Translations under genes and position numbers: made by a program | In this document: positions 1 through 8,939 of the stretch, in pieces | Numbering within the stretch: position 1 is the stretch's first letter | Layout: each line of letters opens with the position of its first letter | Notes under the pieces: model-generated | What the model saw: the letters and a program-made list of their open reading frames with translations, nothing else | Database searches by the model: none | Told to the model about the DNA's origin: nothing | Assembly (NCBI GenBank): GCA_039995105.1 | Contig: CP146203.1 | Location: forward strand, 248,001 to 312,000 | Source: Jonesiaceae bacterium BS-20 | Lineage (GTDB): Bacteria > Actinomycetota > Actinomycetes > Actinomycetales > Cellulomonadaceae | Reading direction: 5' to 3' | DNA length: 64,000 nt

Positions 1-446
1 GTTGCCTTGACGCAGTGGGACTCGGCAAGACCAACAACGTCAACTTCTTCAATCGCTGCGTCAAGAAGAATCGCGGCCAAGGTGTCACCGTTTGGGGCGG
101 TGCCTTCGAACCCGGAATAGGCGGCAGCGTACTGGCCCTTCTTGACGCTGACGTCAAGGTCCAAGATTTCAAGGGCCGGGTGCAGCTCGGCCTCTTCGGT
201 TCCGGCGACCCCGTGAGGCGGCCAGGAATCAATAAAGTCGGGGGTGTCACTGAAGTGGTCACCCGGATCAATGTGCCAATCCTGGGTGGTGGCTACGAGG
301 GTGTACTTGTCGCGGTTGCGGTCTGCAAACTTGGCAATGCGGTTAGCAACGTCGTTGCCTCCGCTGACGCCGAGCGCGCCACCTTCACAAAACGTGGGTT
401 GAACATCAACAACCAGGAGAGCCCTTCTGGGCTGGATCTCAGTCAT
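1..446 (-). CDS. pncA: Nicotinamidase / isochorismatase-family hydrolase (3' end cut by window edge)
   Basis: Reading the minus strand from ATG at 446 gives 148 codons without a stop before the window ends, so the C-terminus is missing. The family converts nicotinamide to nicotinate in NAD salvage. Residues fit the cysteine hydrolase triad: Asp14 in LVVDVQPTF, Lys102 or Lys103 in SVKKGQYAAAYSGFEG, and Cys145 in AESHCVKA. TQDWHIDPGDHF (residues 54-65) supplies the metal-binding Asp and His residues typical of PncA. Isochorismatases lack this TQDWH metal site, so nicotinamidase is the better call. It is divergent from the lipoprotein gene that starts at 535. An open frame on the plus strand (15-455) is only its antisense shadow. 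Confidence 0.88.
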   Translation of the reverse strand, partial: MTEIQPRRALLVVDVQPTFCEGGALGVSGGNDVANRIAKFADRNRDKYTLVATTQDWHIDPGDHFSDTPDFIDSWPPHGVAGTEEAELHPALEILDLDVSVKKGQYAAAYSGFEGTAPNGDTLAAILLDAAIEEVDVVGLAESHCVKA

Positions 447-534
447 AGTCACTAATCTATCCGGTTCTTGCGGGTTCGTCAGTAAGCCGCCCGGGACGCA
501 GGTCGCAGGGCAACCCGCCAACTATGCTTGAGAC

Positions 535-2214
535 ATGCTGTTACCCCCATTTTCGCAACCCACCGCTCCCACTGGTGCTTTGGCACCGGGAGAAACCGGT
601 CCCAAACCAAAGCCGTGGCGTTTGGCTGTCGGCACCATAACGGTGACCGGGTTACTAGCCGGGGTATTGGCGGGGTGCGGTGGCGGCAACCCGGGTGCGG
701 ATAAGTCCACAGAAAAACCGGCCCCGGGGGTTACCCAACAGGAGCCGGACCCAAGTGCGCCCAGCACACCCAAAGACCAAGACTTCACCCCGATTGGCAA
801 GGTAACGCTAGGGCCCGCTGAGGTTATGTTGCAGGATCTTTCCCAGATCACCGGGGTAACCGTGCTGGGCCCCGATGAGTTCTTACTGGTCAACGGGCGG
901 ACCGGGGAGTTGCAGTGGGCGCGCGGAAAAACGCAACCGCAGCCGGTTGTGGGGACCGCAGCCCAGGAGATTCAACAGAGTCTGGACCAAGCCAAACTCG
1001 ATCTGGCCGACCAGCTGGCCACCGATCCTGACGGTGGGAACCCGCAAGCAATCGCCATGCGTCCCCTGCCTCAGGTATTAGACGTGATCACGTCCCCAAC
1101 CTTTGCCGAGGACCAACAGCTGTATCTGTTTGTCAGCACCGGTCAAAGCTCGGCGGTGTTCCGTGCTGAGTGGCAGGATGGGACGCTTGAGTCCCTGACT
1201 GAGATCTTGGCCGATCTGCCTGCTGGAGCTGGACGGAATGGGGGTGCCCTTGGGTTTGGTCCGGATGGGAACCTATTCGTTTCGGTCGGAGACACCGGCC
1301 AGCCGGCCCTAGCCCAAGACCCCACCAAGTTGGCGGGCAAGATCCTACGCGTTGCCCCCGATGGGTCAATTCCCAGTAATAATCCGCTCACAGGCTCCCC
1401 GGTGTGGTCCATGGGGCACCGTAACGTCACGTCACTGGCCTGGACGCAAACCGCAGAGTTGTATGCGGTTGAGCAGGGCCAAGTCGTAGCCGATGAGCTC
1501 AACCTCATTATTCCCGGCGCAAACTACGGTTGGCCACTGGTCGAGGGACGCGGCAACGTGAGTTCCGCGGCTGAAACGGGAACGCCAGACGGTGCAAGGA
1601 CAGGCACCGTGAATCCTGATGGCACGGCGCCAGATAATGCGACGCTGGATAAAGATGCGCTAGCGACTCCGAGAGATCAAACGCCTAGTGGGCAGGCACC
1701 AACCGACGGAGCACTGCCTAATGAAGTACCGACCAATGACGCAGATCGCGATGCTCTTGGGGACGGCGGCGCATCCGGTGAAACTACGCCAAGCGACACG
1801 TCTGCCCTAGACGGCCCAGCCACGGTCAATCAGCTGACCGTTCAAGAGGCGCATGAGCGCGGGTTCACTGCTCCCGCACTGCAATGGGATTGGACCGCCG
1901 GGCGCACTACCTCGGGGGACCCGGTGTCATTGGTAGCAACGAGTGAGGGGCTCTACATTGCGGGGTTCCACGGCGAGCGTCTATGGCGGGTGGGGCTGCT
2001 GCGTAACGGCCTGGGCTTGGCTGATGAGTTCAACCCGCGCGAGTTTGGCCCGCTGGGCCAGGTGGTCGTGAGCGCGGATGACACCTTGTTAGTCCTAGCC
2101 ACGAATACCAACCCCAATCCGGGCGCGGGATCGATTAGTTTGCCTACCAAATTTGTTGACGAAGTAACGGCACCCCAGGATGATTCGTTGCTGAAGTTCA
2201 AGGTGACGTACTAG
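535..2214 (+). CDS. Glucose/sorbosone dehydrogenase-like lipoprotein
   Basis: The 559-residue protein has a lipoprotein signal: basic KPKPWR, a hydrophobic stretch, then lipobox LLAGVLAGC with Cys48, so it should be anchored outside the membrane. The rest matches the PQQ-type glucose/sorbosone dehydrogenase propeller, with GFGPDGNLFVSVGDTG, LAGKILRVAPDGSIP, GHRNVTSLAW and NYGWPLVEG (near residue 330). Such proteins oxidise aldose sugars, but the substrate here is unknown and cofactor use is not shown by the sequence. About 95 residues (roughly 342-435) form a Thr/Asp/Pro/Gly-rich low-complexity insert between NYGWP and the last blade, which is unusual. No strong ribosome binding site precedes the ATG. 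It lies 44 bp upstream of metG on the same strand. Confidence 0.82.
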   Translation: MLLPPFSQPTAPTGALAPGETGPKPKPWRLAVGTITVTGLLAGVLAGCGGGNPGADKSTEKPAPGVTQQEPDPSAPSTPKDQDFTPIGKVTLGPAEVMLQDLSQITGVTVLGPDEFLLVNGRTGELQWARGKTQPQPVVGTAAQEIQQSLDQAKLDLADQLATDPDGGNPQAIAMRPLPQVLDVITSPTFAEDQQLYLFVSTGQSSAVFRAEWQDGTLESLTEILADLPAGAGRNGGALGFGPDGNLFVSVGDTGQPALAQDPTKLAGKILRVAPDGSIPSNNPLTGSPVWSMGHRNVTSLAWTQTAELYAVEQGQVVADELNLIIPGANYGWPLVEGRGNVSSAAETGTPDGARTGTVNPDGTAPDNATLDKDALATPRDQTPSGQAPTDGALPNEVPTNDADRDALGDGGASGETTPSDTSALDGPATVNQLTVQEAHERGFTAPALQWDWTAGRTTSGDPVSLVATSEGLYIAGFHGERLWRVGLLRNGLGLADEFNPREFGPLGQVVVSADDTLLVLATNTNPNPGAGSISLPTKFVDEVTAPQDDSLLKFKVTY

Positions 2215-2258
2215 TAGGTAGACCAGATTCTGACCTGAGCCTAAAACCCATTAGGATA

Positions 2259-3875
2259 ATGTCCATGGCCACTGCGCGAAAAGACTTCTACCTTTCCACC
2301 CCCATCTACTACGTTAACGATGCCCCCCACATTGGGCACGCCTACACTACGGTTGCGGCTGACGTACTGACCCGCTGGCACCGCCAGCGTCAGGAGAACG
2401 TGTGGTTCCTTACCGGAACCGATGAGCACGGTGAAAAGGTCATGCGTACCGCACAAGAAAACGGTGTGACCCCACAAGCGTGGGCGGACAAGTTGGTCAA
2501 GGAAGCTTGGATTCCGGTTCTTGACACCCTGGATGCCAAGAACGATGATTTCATCCGCACAACAGAGCCACGCCACATGGAAGCGGCAGCCAAGTTTGTA
2601 ACTAAGCTGCACGACCAGGGTGACATCTACGCGGGTTCCTACGAGGGCCCGTACTGTGTGGGTTGCGAAGAGTACAAGCAACTTGCTGATCTGACTCCCG
2701 GCACGGGCGCGGATGAGGGCAAACTATTCTGCCCTCTGCACGCAGCCCCGGTTGAGCTGATCAAGGAAGATAACTACTTCTTCAAGATGAGCGCATACGC
2801 AGAGCGTTTGCTGGCCTTGTATGAGGAACACCCGGAGTTTGTCCAGCCGGCATCCGCACGCAATGAGGTTATTGGCTTTGTGAAGCAGGGCCTCCAAGAC
2901 CTGTCGATTTCCCGGTCCACCTTTGACTGGGGTATTCCACTGCCGTGGGACACCGAGCACGTCCTGTACGTGTGGTTTGATGCGCTGCTCAACTACATGA
3001 CCGCTGTTGGGTACGGCTCCGAGGATGCGGAACTCAAGGCTCAGTTTGAGGCAACCTGGCCGGCATCCGTCCACCTAGTGGGCAAGGACATTTTGCGGTT
3101 CCACGCGGTCATCTGGCCGGCCATGCTCATGGCAGCAGGTGTTGAGTTGCCTAAGACCGTGTTTGCACACGGTTGGTTGCTCATTGGCGGCGAGAAGATG
3201 AGTAAGTCCAAGCTCACCGGTATTGCGCCATCGGATGTCATTGACCACTTTGGTTCGGATGCCTTCCGCTATTACTTCATGCGCGCCATCCACTTTGGCC
3301 AGGACGGTTCCTTCTCTTGGGAAGACATGGCCGCCCAGTACAACGCTGCCCTGTCCAACGGCTGGGGCAACCTTGCTTCCCGTGTGGCTGCCATGGTGGG
3401 TAAGTACTTTGATGGCTCGCTTCCGCAGATTGGTGAGCTGCAGGCAGCTGACCAGCACATTGTGGACGTTGCGCTCAAGGCAGTTTCCGATGCCGAGGCA
3501 GCTATCGACGCGATCTCACCAAATGGAGCTATCGATGCCGCATGGACTTTGGTAGATGCGCTGAACTTGTACATCACGGAGCAGGAACCGTGGAAGGTAG
3601 CCAAGGATGAGGCTGAAGCCGGCCAGGGCGGACGCCTAGCGACCATCTTGGTGACCGCCGCCGAGGGTCTGCGGACCCTTGCGGTCCTGCTGAACCCCGT
3701 CATGCCAAAGGCTGCGGGAGCCCTGTGGGATTCCCTGGGTGGCGCGGACTACCTTGGCGAACTCGACGCCCAGCCGGTTGCTGATTCGGGTCGCTTTGGT
3801 CAGCTCAAGGCGGGCACCACTGTAACCAAGGGCGACGCGTTGTTCCCACGTTTGGTTGAGGTCGAAGAGGCCTAG
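2259..3875 (+). CDS. metG: Methionyl-tRNA synthetase
   Basis: This class I synthetase charges tRNA-Met with methionine in the cytoplasm. The HIGH signature is present as APHIGHAYTT near residues 22-31 and the KMSKS loop as GGEKMSKSKLTG near residue 310. A single zinc knuckle (CVGCEEY ... FCPLH) is visible in the connective peptide near residues 134-160. At 538 residues it lacks the C-terminal tRNA-binding domain that longer enzymes carry, which is normal for the short actinobacterial form. Two ATGs six bases apart could start it (2259 or 2265). It heads the conserved metG-tatD-rpfB-ksgA-ispE block and is followed by a hairpin at 3943-3972. Confidence 0.97.
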   Translation: MSMATARKDFYLSTPIYYVNDAPHIGHAYTTVAADVLTRWHRQRQENVWFLTGTDEHGEKVMRTAQENGVTPQAWADKLVKEAWIPVLDTLDAKNDDFIRTTEPRHMEAAAKFVTKLHDQGDIYAGSYEGPYCVGCEEYKQLADLTPGTGADEGKLFCPLHAAPVELIKEDNYFFKMSAYAERLLALYEEHPEFVQPASARNEVIGFVKQGLQDLSISRSTFDWGIPLPWDTEHVLYVWFDALLNYMTAVGYGSEDAELKAQFEATWPASVHLVGKDILRFHAVIWPAMLMAAGVELPKTVFAHGWLLIGGEKMSKSKLTGIAPSDVIDHFGSDAFRYYFMRAIHFGQDGSFSWEDMAAQYNAALSNGWGNLASRVAAMVGKYFDGSLPQIGELQAADQHIVDVALKAVSDAEAAIDAISPNGAIDAAWTLVDALNLYITEQEPWKVAKDEAEAGQGGRLATILVTAAEGLRTLAVLLNPVMPKAAGALWDSLGGADYLGELDAQPVADSGRFGQLKAGTTVTKGDALFPRLVEVEEA

Positions 3876-3942
3876 GCCCAGTCCCACCATGTTCATGACC
3901 CGTTGATGGTTTGAACAGGATCTGGTTCGAAGAAGTATTGAT

Positions 3943-3972
3943 GCGGCGTGCTATCGATTGGTAGCACGCCGC
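3943..3972 (+). terminator. Hairpin downstream of metG
   Basis: Perfect 11-bp stem (GCGGCGTGCTA / TAGCACGCCGC) with an 8-nt loop, 67 bp after the metG stop. No T-run follows, so it may be a weak or factor-dependent terminator, or a transcript stabiliser ahead of tatD. Confidence 0.55.
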
Positions 3973-4031
3973 AGTCATATCCTTGATTGGCCCCTCAAGT
4001 AGGGCGAGCCCACTAAAGACGTAAGAGTGAG

Positions 4032-4958
4032 ATGTCTAAGAAGAGTAATAATCGCGATCGTAGTTGGCCTCCCGTACCACTGGGACTGCCAGTACCCGTA
4101 GTGGACAACCACACCCACCTACTGTCCATCGGTGATGTCCTGCCGGCAGGAACGCCCGTTCCCAGCATTGCGCAACTGATCGATCATGCCGCAGCGGTTG
4201 GTGTGGATCGAATGGTTCAAGTGGGATGCGACCTTGACTCGGCTCGCGGCACGGTTGCCTTGGTAAACACGCACCCGCAATTACTGGGTGCCATTGCTAT
4301 TCATCCCAATGAAGCTCCGCTGCACGCTCGTACGGCCGATCTTGGCCCCGATGGGTTGGAAGCTACATACGACCCTCGCCACGCGGTTGACCTTGACAGT
4401 GCTATCGCTGAGATCGCTGACCTAGCCAAGGCCAACCCGAGGATCCGGTCGATCGGAGAAACAGGGTTGGACCTATTCCGTTCCGGCCCGCAAGGATTTG
4501 CAACCCAAGTGGAGTCCTTCCGGGCGCACATTGCCTTGGCTAAGGAACTAGGCCTAGCGTTGCAGATCCATGACCGGGACGCCCACCAAGAGGTGATCGA
4601 CATTCTGCTAGCCGACGGCGCCCCGGAACGCACCGTGTTCCACTGCTTCTCGGGGGATACCCAGATGGCACAGATAGCGTCCGATCAGGGATGGTATCTG
4701 TCATTCGCCGGACCGGTAACGTTCAAAGCCAACAACGAGCTGCGTAGCGCGTTGCGAGTGACAGACCTAGGCCGGGTACTTGTTGAGACCGACGCGCCGT
4801 ACCTCACCCCGCATCCGTACCGCGGGCGGCCAAACGCGCCATACCTTATTCCGGTCACCATGCAGACGATCGCAGAGGTCAAGGAAGTTGACCTAGAAAC
4901 CGCCTGCCAAGCAATTTCGCAAACAAGTCACCACGTATATGGCGACTGGGCTAACTAG
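4032..4958 (+). CDS. tatD: TatD-family metal-dependent hydrolase / DNase
   Basis: Metal-dependent TIM-barrel hydrolase of the TatD family, whose members act as 3'-5' nucleases on DNA in the cytoplasm. Metal ligands are visible in order: VVDNHTHLLS near residue 24, the Glu in SIGETGLDLF near residue 141, His in LQIHDRD near residue 180, FHCFSGD near residue 204, and the Asp in VETDAPYLTPHPYRG near residue 250. The 308 residues include a short basic N-terminal extension (KKSNNRDR) before the barrel. A purine-rich stretch (GTAAGAGTGAG) just before the ATG at 4032 can serve as ribosome binding site. It lies between metG and the first G5 protein, as in other actinobacteria. Confidence 0.94.
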   Translation: MSKKSNNRDRSWPPVPLGLPVPVVDNHTHLLSIGDVLPAGTPVPSIAQLIDHAAAVGVDRMVQVGCDLDSARGTVALVNTHPQLLGAIAIHPNEAPLHARTADLGPDGLEATYDPRHAVDLDSAIAEIADLAKANPRIRSIGETGLDLFRSGPQGFATQVESFRAHIALAKELGLALQIHDRDAHQEVIDILLADGAPERTVFHCFSGDTQMAQIASDQGWYLSFAGPVTFKANNELRSALRVTDLGRVLVETDAPYLTPHPYRGRPNAPYLIPVTMQTIAEVKEVDLETACQAISQTSHHVYGDWAN

Positions 4959-4978
4959 CCCGTGACCTGAGCCCAAAT

Positions 4979-5026
4979 CTTCGGTATGTTGGGCAGTGTT
5001 GTGTGTCAACATTTTTGCCACCGAAG
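4979..5026 (+). other. Bulged hairpin between tatD and the first G5 protein gene
   Basis: Nested complementary segments CTTCGGT/ACCGAAG, GGCA/TGCC and TGTTG/CAACA fold into one bulged stem-loop. It sits 20 bp after tatD and about 40 bp before the next start. It may be a weak terminator or a leader structure. Confidence 0.35.
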
Positions 5027-5063
5027 GTAGTTCTTACACGGGTGTGAAATTTAGGGAGATGGC

Positions 5064-6176
5064 ATGGGTCGCGGGTTACCAAAATCGGTTACTAGTTGGG
5101 TTGCGCGCGGGACCATTTTGGCGGCGCTGGTCGCCACAACCGTTACCTATACTTCGATGCAGAAAACCCTAGTTATTGACCACAATGGGCAACTCTCCCA
5201 GGTTCAGGTCTTTGGCAGCACCGTTGCTGAGGCATTGACCGCCGGCAACGTTGAACTCTCCGACGATGATGAGGTATTTCCAGCTGGAACCGAGCCCATC
5301 GGTAACGGCGATGTCATCACCGTGCGTAAGGCAACCACCGGGGCCACCGCGTCACGTTCGGACGACTTTGGGCGTGAAGCAATTGAGTCCCTTGCGATCA
5401 AGGAAATCACGGTAGCCATTGACGGTGCGGAAGTTCGGACCGTCACCTCCGCTGCTACGGTGCGCGATGTCCTGATCGAAGCCGGTGTGATCTTGCAAGA
5501 GGGAGACACACTCTCAGCTGCACTGGATGATGAGGTGACCTCCGGAATGCGGATTGGGGTTGGGCGGGCCTCATCTGATGCCCTGACCGTCACGGAAACC
5601 GTAGCGTTTAAAACTGTTGAAGAGGAAGATGATTCTCTTTACGAGGGCGAGCGGAAGGTAACCCAGGAGGGGAAAGCCGGGGAGACCATAACAACGTTCC
5701 AGATCACCTTGGTTGATGGGGCTGAGACCGAGCGCACGGTTCTGGCCTACGCGGTGCTTACCGAGCCGAAGGATGAAATCGTTGCGATTGGAACCAAAGA
5801 AAAGCCCAAGGTTCCGAGCAACGTAGACATGTCAACGGATGAAACCCCGGTTGCGGCCGGCGACATTGCTACTCCCGCGCAAGCTAAAGCGATAGCAAAA
5901 GACATGGTAGCCGCCAAGGGCTGGGATGACTCGCAGTACACTTGCCTGGTTTCCCTCTGGACCCGTGAGAGCGGCTGGCGTGTGACCGCGGGAAACAAAT
6001 CCTCGGGTGCTTATGGTATTCCGCAGTCGCTTCCGGGCTCAAAGATGGCCAGCGCCGGACCTAACTGGCGCACTGACGCCGCAACCCAAATCACTTGGGG
6101 GCTGAACTACATTCAGAACCGATACAAGACACCTTGCGGCGCTTGGGATCACTTCCTGCGGAAGAACTGGTACTGA
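5064..6176 (+). CDS. G5/DUF348 wall protein with lytic-transglycosylase-like C-terminus (RpfB paralogue)
   Basis: A secreted 370-residue protein. The N-terminal hydrophobic segment (WVARGTILAALVATTVTYTS) looks like a signal peptide or anchor. Two DUF348 repeats follow (about residues 34-92 and 111-170: QKTLVIDHNG, ITVAIDGAEV), then a G5 domain (about 180-245) and a C-terminal domain of about 90 residues with CLVSLWTRESGWRVTAGN and GAYGIPQSLPG. That pattern, a Glu after a helix and then GAYGIPQ, is the goose-lysozyme/transglycosylase-like fold of aggregation-promoting-factor type, not the classical Rpf domain. It should act on peptidoglycan. AGGGAG lies 6 nt before the ATG. It stands directly before a true Rpf gene with the same N-terminal architecture, so the pair looks like a duplication with different catalytic ends. 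Confidence 0.87.
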   Translation: MGRGLPKSVTSWVARGTILAALVATTVTYTSMQKTLVIDHNGQLSQVQVFGSTVAEALTAGNVELSDDDEVFPAGTEPIGNGDVITVRKATTGATASRSDDFGREAIESLAIKEITVAIDGAEVRTVTSAATVRDVLIEAGVILQEGDTLSAALDDEVTSGMRIGVGRASSDALTVTETVAFKTVEEEDDSLYEGERKVTQEGKAGETITTFQITLVDGAETERTVLAYAVLTEPKDEIVAIGTKEKPKVPSNVDMSTDETPVAAGDIATPAQAKAIAKDMVAAKGWDDSQYTCLVSLWTRESGWRVTAGNKSSGAYGIPQSLPGSKMASAGPNWRTDAATQITWGLNYIQNRYKTPCGAWDHFLRKNWY

Positions 6177-6667
6177 CAAAAGGGTGTCCAAATGGCTGCG
6201 GTTTGACTGCCAGCGGACGTAGTTTTAGTGCCGGTTAGTGCCGTACAAGCGGCCAGTTTTAGTAAATTCCGCACCTCATTCTCAGGATTTGGGCTATTTT
6301 TACCGGTGTGGCCTCAATCAAGTTTCCGGTCAGCCGAATCGCCTGCGAGCCGCGGAATTTAGCCGTTTTGCAAGGGATTAATCGACGCGATTGAGGAATC
6401 TGGTGACCGAACCTACACAACTCGAATTTATGCGGTCTGACCTGCAACTTTACCTAATTGTTACCAAATTCGGGTTATTTTTGGCCTAGAGCCTTTTGGT
6501 ACATGTGGGTTAGCGTCGAACAGTGGTCAATACGACTAGGTTTCATTTTGGTTATGACCACGAACCGCCGGATCAGCTTCCTCGGCTAGGCAAAAGTAAC
6601 GTGAGTAGATGACGTTTGCGCCCAGTTCGTTCCTGCTGTGCCCGGGACCCACCACGTCTGGACCCTT
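6177..6667 (+). promoter_or_regulatory. Long leader/promoter region before rpf
   Basis: About 490 bp without a convincing gene. It is more AT-rich than its surroundings, with T-rich stretches near 6470-6490, and contains a repeated AGTTTTAGT word (near 6220 and 6254). I looked for a ydaO-type c-di-AMP riboswitch, common before actinobacterial rpf genes, and did not recognise its conserved blocks. A promoter for rpf is likely here but I cannot place it. Confidence 0.4.
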
Positions 6668-7996
6668 GTGAAGAAGCCCCTTTTCATTGCCGTTAGCGGC
6701 GCATGCATTGCAGCACTGACAGCAGGAACCGCGGTATTTGCCGCAGCACACAAGACGATCGATCTTGATATTGATGGAAACATCACCCAAGTCACTACTT
6801 TCTCAGGCTCCGTAGAGAAGCTCCTCGCCGAGCAGGGCGTTACGCTCGCTTCCGGTGATGTTGTAGCTCCTGGATCCGATTCAGCGCTGAAAGAAGGCGC
6901 TGAAGTTGTTGTTCGCTACCAACGCGAAGTAACCGTTGACCGTGACGGTGAAATTGAAACTTTGAAGACCACAGCTCTTGACGCCGAGGAACTCCTTGAG
7001 ACTCTTGAAGCGCGTGGCGAGGCGGTCAGTCTGGTTGCTTCCCGGTCCAACGACCGCGTGAGCATGGACCTGCGCCTGAACACCAATGGCCCTGTCGCTT
7101 TGATGGTCGATGGGACTAACGCTGTCCTCGAAGCCAACCACGGTGGGCTGCAAGACATCCTGGATAACAAGGGCATTGAACTGTCCGAGCTAGACCGGGT
7201 TTCAGTCCACTCCCTTCCGGTAGGCGCTACCGCGCTGCCCGTTGAAGAGGATGCGGTTGAGGAAGCAGACGCTGACAAGGCGCAGGTTCCTGCCGCAGAA
7301 AAGACCAAGGAAGCGGCACAAGACCCACGTGCGGCAGCGCTTGGACAGGCTCTGGACGGGGAGAATGTGCCCACCATGGTCACCCTCGTGATTCAGCGCG
7401 TTGCAGTAACCGAAGACGTGCAGAAGACGGAAATTGATTTTGAAACCGTCACCAAGAAGGACTCGGACCGCTACAAGGACCTCGGCACCAAGGAAACTGC
7501 AAAGGGAGCCAAGGGCGAACGCACCAAGAAGTTCACCGTGACCACGGTTGACGGCGTTGAAGAGTCGCGTGAGCAGATTTCTGATGAGGTAACCAAGCAG
7601 CCGCAGGATCGCGTGCTGGTTGTTGGTACCAAGGCGCGTCCGGTTCCACCGGCACCCAAGAAAACAAGTTCAAAGTCCTCCAGCACCAAGTCTTCGTCTA
7701 AGAAGTCTTCGAGCAGCAGCTCCTCCGGCAGCAGCTCTTCTGGTGCTGCGGCATCGGGAGATGTTTGGGCAGCCCTTGCACGCTGTGAGTCCGGTGGCCG
7801 CGCAAACGTAGTTTCCTCGAACGGTCTCTATCACGGGCTATACCAGTTCCGTGTTGATACTTGGCGTTCAGTTGGTGGCTCCGGGCTGCCAAGCCAGGCT
7901 TCACCTGCCGAGCAGACCAAGCGTGCCAAGATGCTCCAGGCACGCTCCGGTTGGGGCCAGTGGCCTGCATGTGCACGCAAGATTGGCGTCAGGTAA
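6668..7996 (+). CDS. rpfB: Resuscitation-promoting factor, RpfB type
   Basis: Secreted muralytic factor that promotes regrowth from dormancy. The start is taken at GTG 6668, because KKPLFIAVSGACIAALTAG then forms a clean signal peptide; an earlier GTG at 6638 adds 10 residues. DUF348 modules (KTIDLDIDGNITQVTTFSG and two weaker copies) occupy about residues 25-190. An acidic linker, a G5 domain (about 240-320: VTEDVQKTEIDFETV to VLVVGTKARPVPP) and a Ser/Lys-rich spacer follow. The last 80 residues are the Rpf catalytic domain: WAALARCESGG with the catalytic Glu, GLYHGLYQF, TWRSVGG and WGQWPAC with paired cysteines. It precedes ksgA and ispE, the classical rpfB location. Confidence 0.93.
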   Translation: MKKPLFIAVSGACIAALTAGTAVFAAAHKTIDLDIDGNITQVTTFSGSVEKLLAEQGVTLASGDVVAPGSDSALKEGAEVVVRYQREVTVDRDGEIETLKTTALDAEELLETLEARGEAVSLVASRSNDRVSMDLRLNTNGPVALMVDGTNAVLEANHGGLQDILDNKGIELSELDRVSVHSLPVGATALPVEEDAVEEADADKAQVPAAEKTKEAAQDPRAAALGQALDGENVPTMVTLVIQRVAVTEDVQKTEIDFETVTKKDSDRYKDLGTKETAKGAKGERTKKFTVTTVDGVEESREQISDEVTKQPQDRVLVVGTKARPVPPAPKKTSSKSSSTKSSSKKSSSSSSSGSSSSGAAASGDVWAALARCESGGRANVVSSNGLYHGLYQFRVDTWRSVGGSGLPSQASPAEQTKRAKMLQARSGWGQWPACARKIGVR

Positions 7997-8054
7997 CACC
8001 GACGCTGCGAGCCCCAAGTTTCGGTTCCGAGAGGTTACCGCTTAGGCTTTTGCT

Positions 8055-8936
8055 ATGACTAACACCCAAAACGCTCTGCTAGGTCCCGTCCAAATTAGGG
8101 AACTCGCGGAGCGTTTTGGCGTTAACCCCACAAAATCCAAGGGCCAGAACTTTTTGCACGATGCCGGAACGGTTCGCAAGATCGTCAGAGAATCCGGTGT
8201 TGTGGCTGGTCAGCGCGTTGTAGAGGTGGGTCCGGGACTGGGCTCGCTCACGCTGGGACTACTGGAAATCGGTGCGGACGTAGTCGCGGTTGAACTCGAT
8301 GTTCTGCTGGCCAACGAGTTGGCTAACACCGTTGCCGAGCGTATGCCTCAGGCTGCGGACCGCATTGAAGTAGTCCAAGGTGACGCACTTGCCATCACGG
8401 AGCTCCCGGGCGTTCAGCCCACCGCGTTTGTGGCGAACCTGCCGTATAACGTCTCGGTGCCGATTTTGTTGACGTTCCTTGAGCGCTTCCCAACGCTCGA
8501 AACCATCATGGTGATGGTCCAGTTGGAGGTGGCCGACCGCATTGTGGCTAAGCCTGGCAGCAAGGTGTACGGAATCCCGTCGGTCAAGACCGCTTGGTAC
8601 GGAACAGGAACCCGCGCCATGCGTGTGGGCCGTAACGTCTTTTGGCCGGCTCCGAATGTGGACTCGGCGCTGGTCTTCATTGACCGCACCGCGCCACCGG
8701 AAACTGAAGCGACCCGTGAGGAAGTCTTTGCAGTGGTCGACGCCGCGTTTGCGCACCGGCGCAAGACTCTGCGGCAAAACCTTGCTGGGTTGGCCGGTTC
8801 TGCTGCGAACGCGCAAGTTGTTTTGGAAGCCGCGGGTGTTGATCCCTCGGTGCGGGGCGAGCAGCTCACGGTGAATCAATTTGCCACAATCGCCGAGCAA
8901 CTAGCCAAACACCCATGCTTAGACCCGCAGGCGTAA
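8055..8936 (+). CDS. rsmA: 16S rRNA (adenine1518-N6/adenine1519-N6)-dimethyltransferase
   Basis: KsgA/RsmA dimethylates two adjacent adenines in the 3' hairpin of 16S rRNA during late 30S assembly, using S-adenosylmethionine. Visible signatures: KSKGQNFLHD near residue 27, VVEVGPGLGSLT (SAM motif I, near residue 55), VVAVELD, and the catalytic NLPYNVSVP (near residue 127). PAPNVDSALVF and AFAHRRKTLRQNL mark the C-terminal rRNA-binding domain. The length of 293 is normal. No strong ribosome binding site is seen before the ATG. Only 3 bp separate its stop from the possible ispE start, which suggests cotranscription. Confidence 0.97.
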   Translation: MTNTQNALLGPVQIRELAERFGVNPTKSKGQNFLHDAGTVRKIVRESGVVAGQRVVEVGPGLGSLTLGLLEIGADVVAVELDVLLANELANTVAERMPQAADRIEVVQGDALAITELPGVQPTAFVANLPYNVSVPILLTFLERFPTLETIMVMVQLEVADRIVAKPGSKVYGIPSVKTAWYGTGTRAMRVGRNVFWPAPNVDSALVFIDRTAPPETEATREEVFAVVDAAFAHRRKTLRQNLAGLAGSAANAQVVLEAAGVDPSVRGEQLTVNQFATIAEQLAKHPCLDPQA

Positions 8937-8939
8937 CAC

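Noticed and set aside
15-455. 146-codon plus-strand frame at the window start
   Set aside because: It is antisense to the nicotinamidase gene, which has complete catalytic motifs on the minus strand.
6177-6667. c-di-AMP (ydaO) riboswitch before rpfB
   Set aside because: This location is known to carry such riboswitches in actinobacteria, but the conserved sequence blocks could not be recognised by eye.
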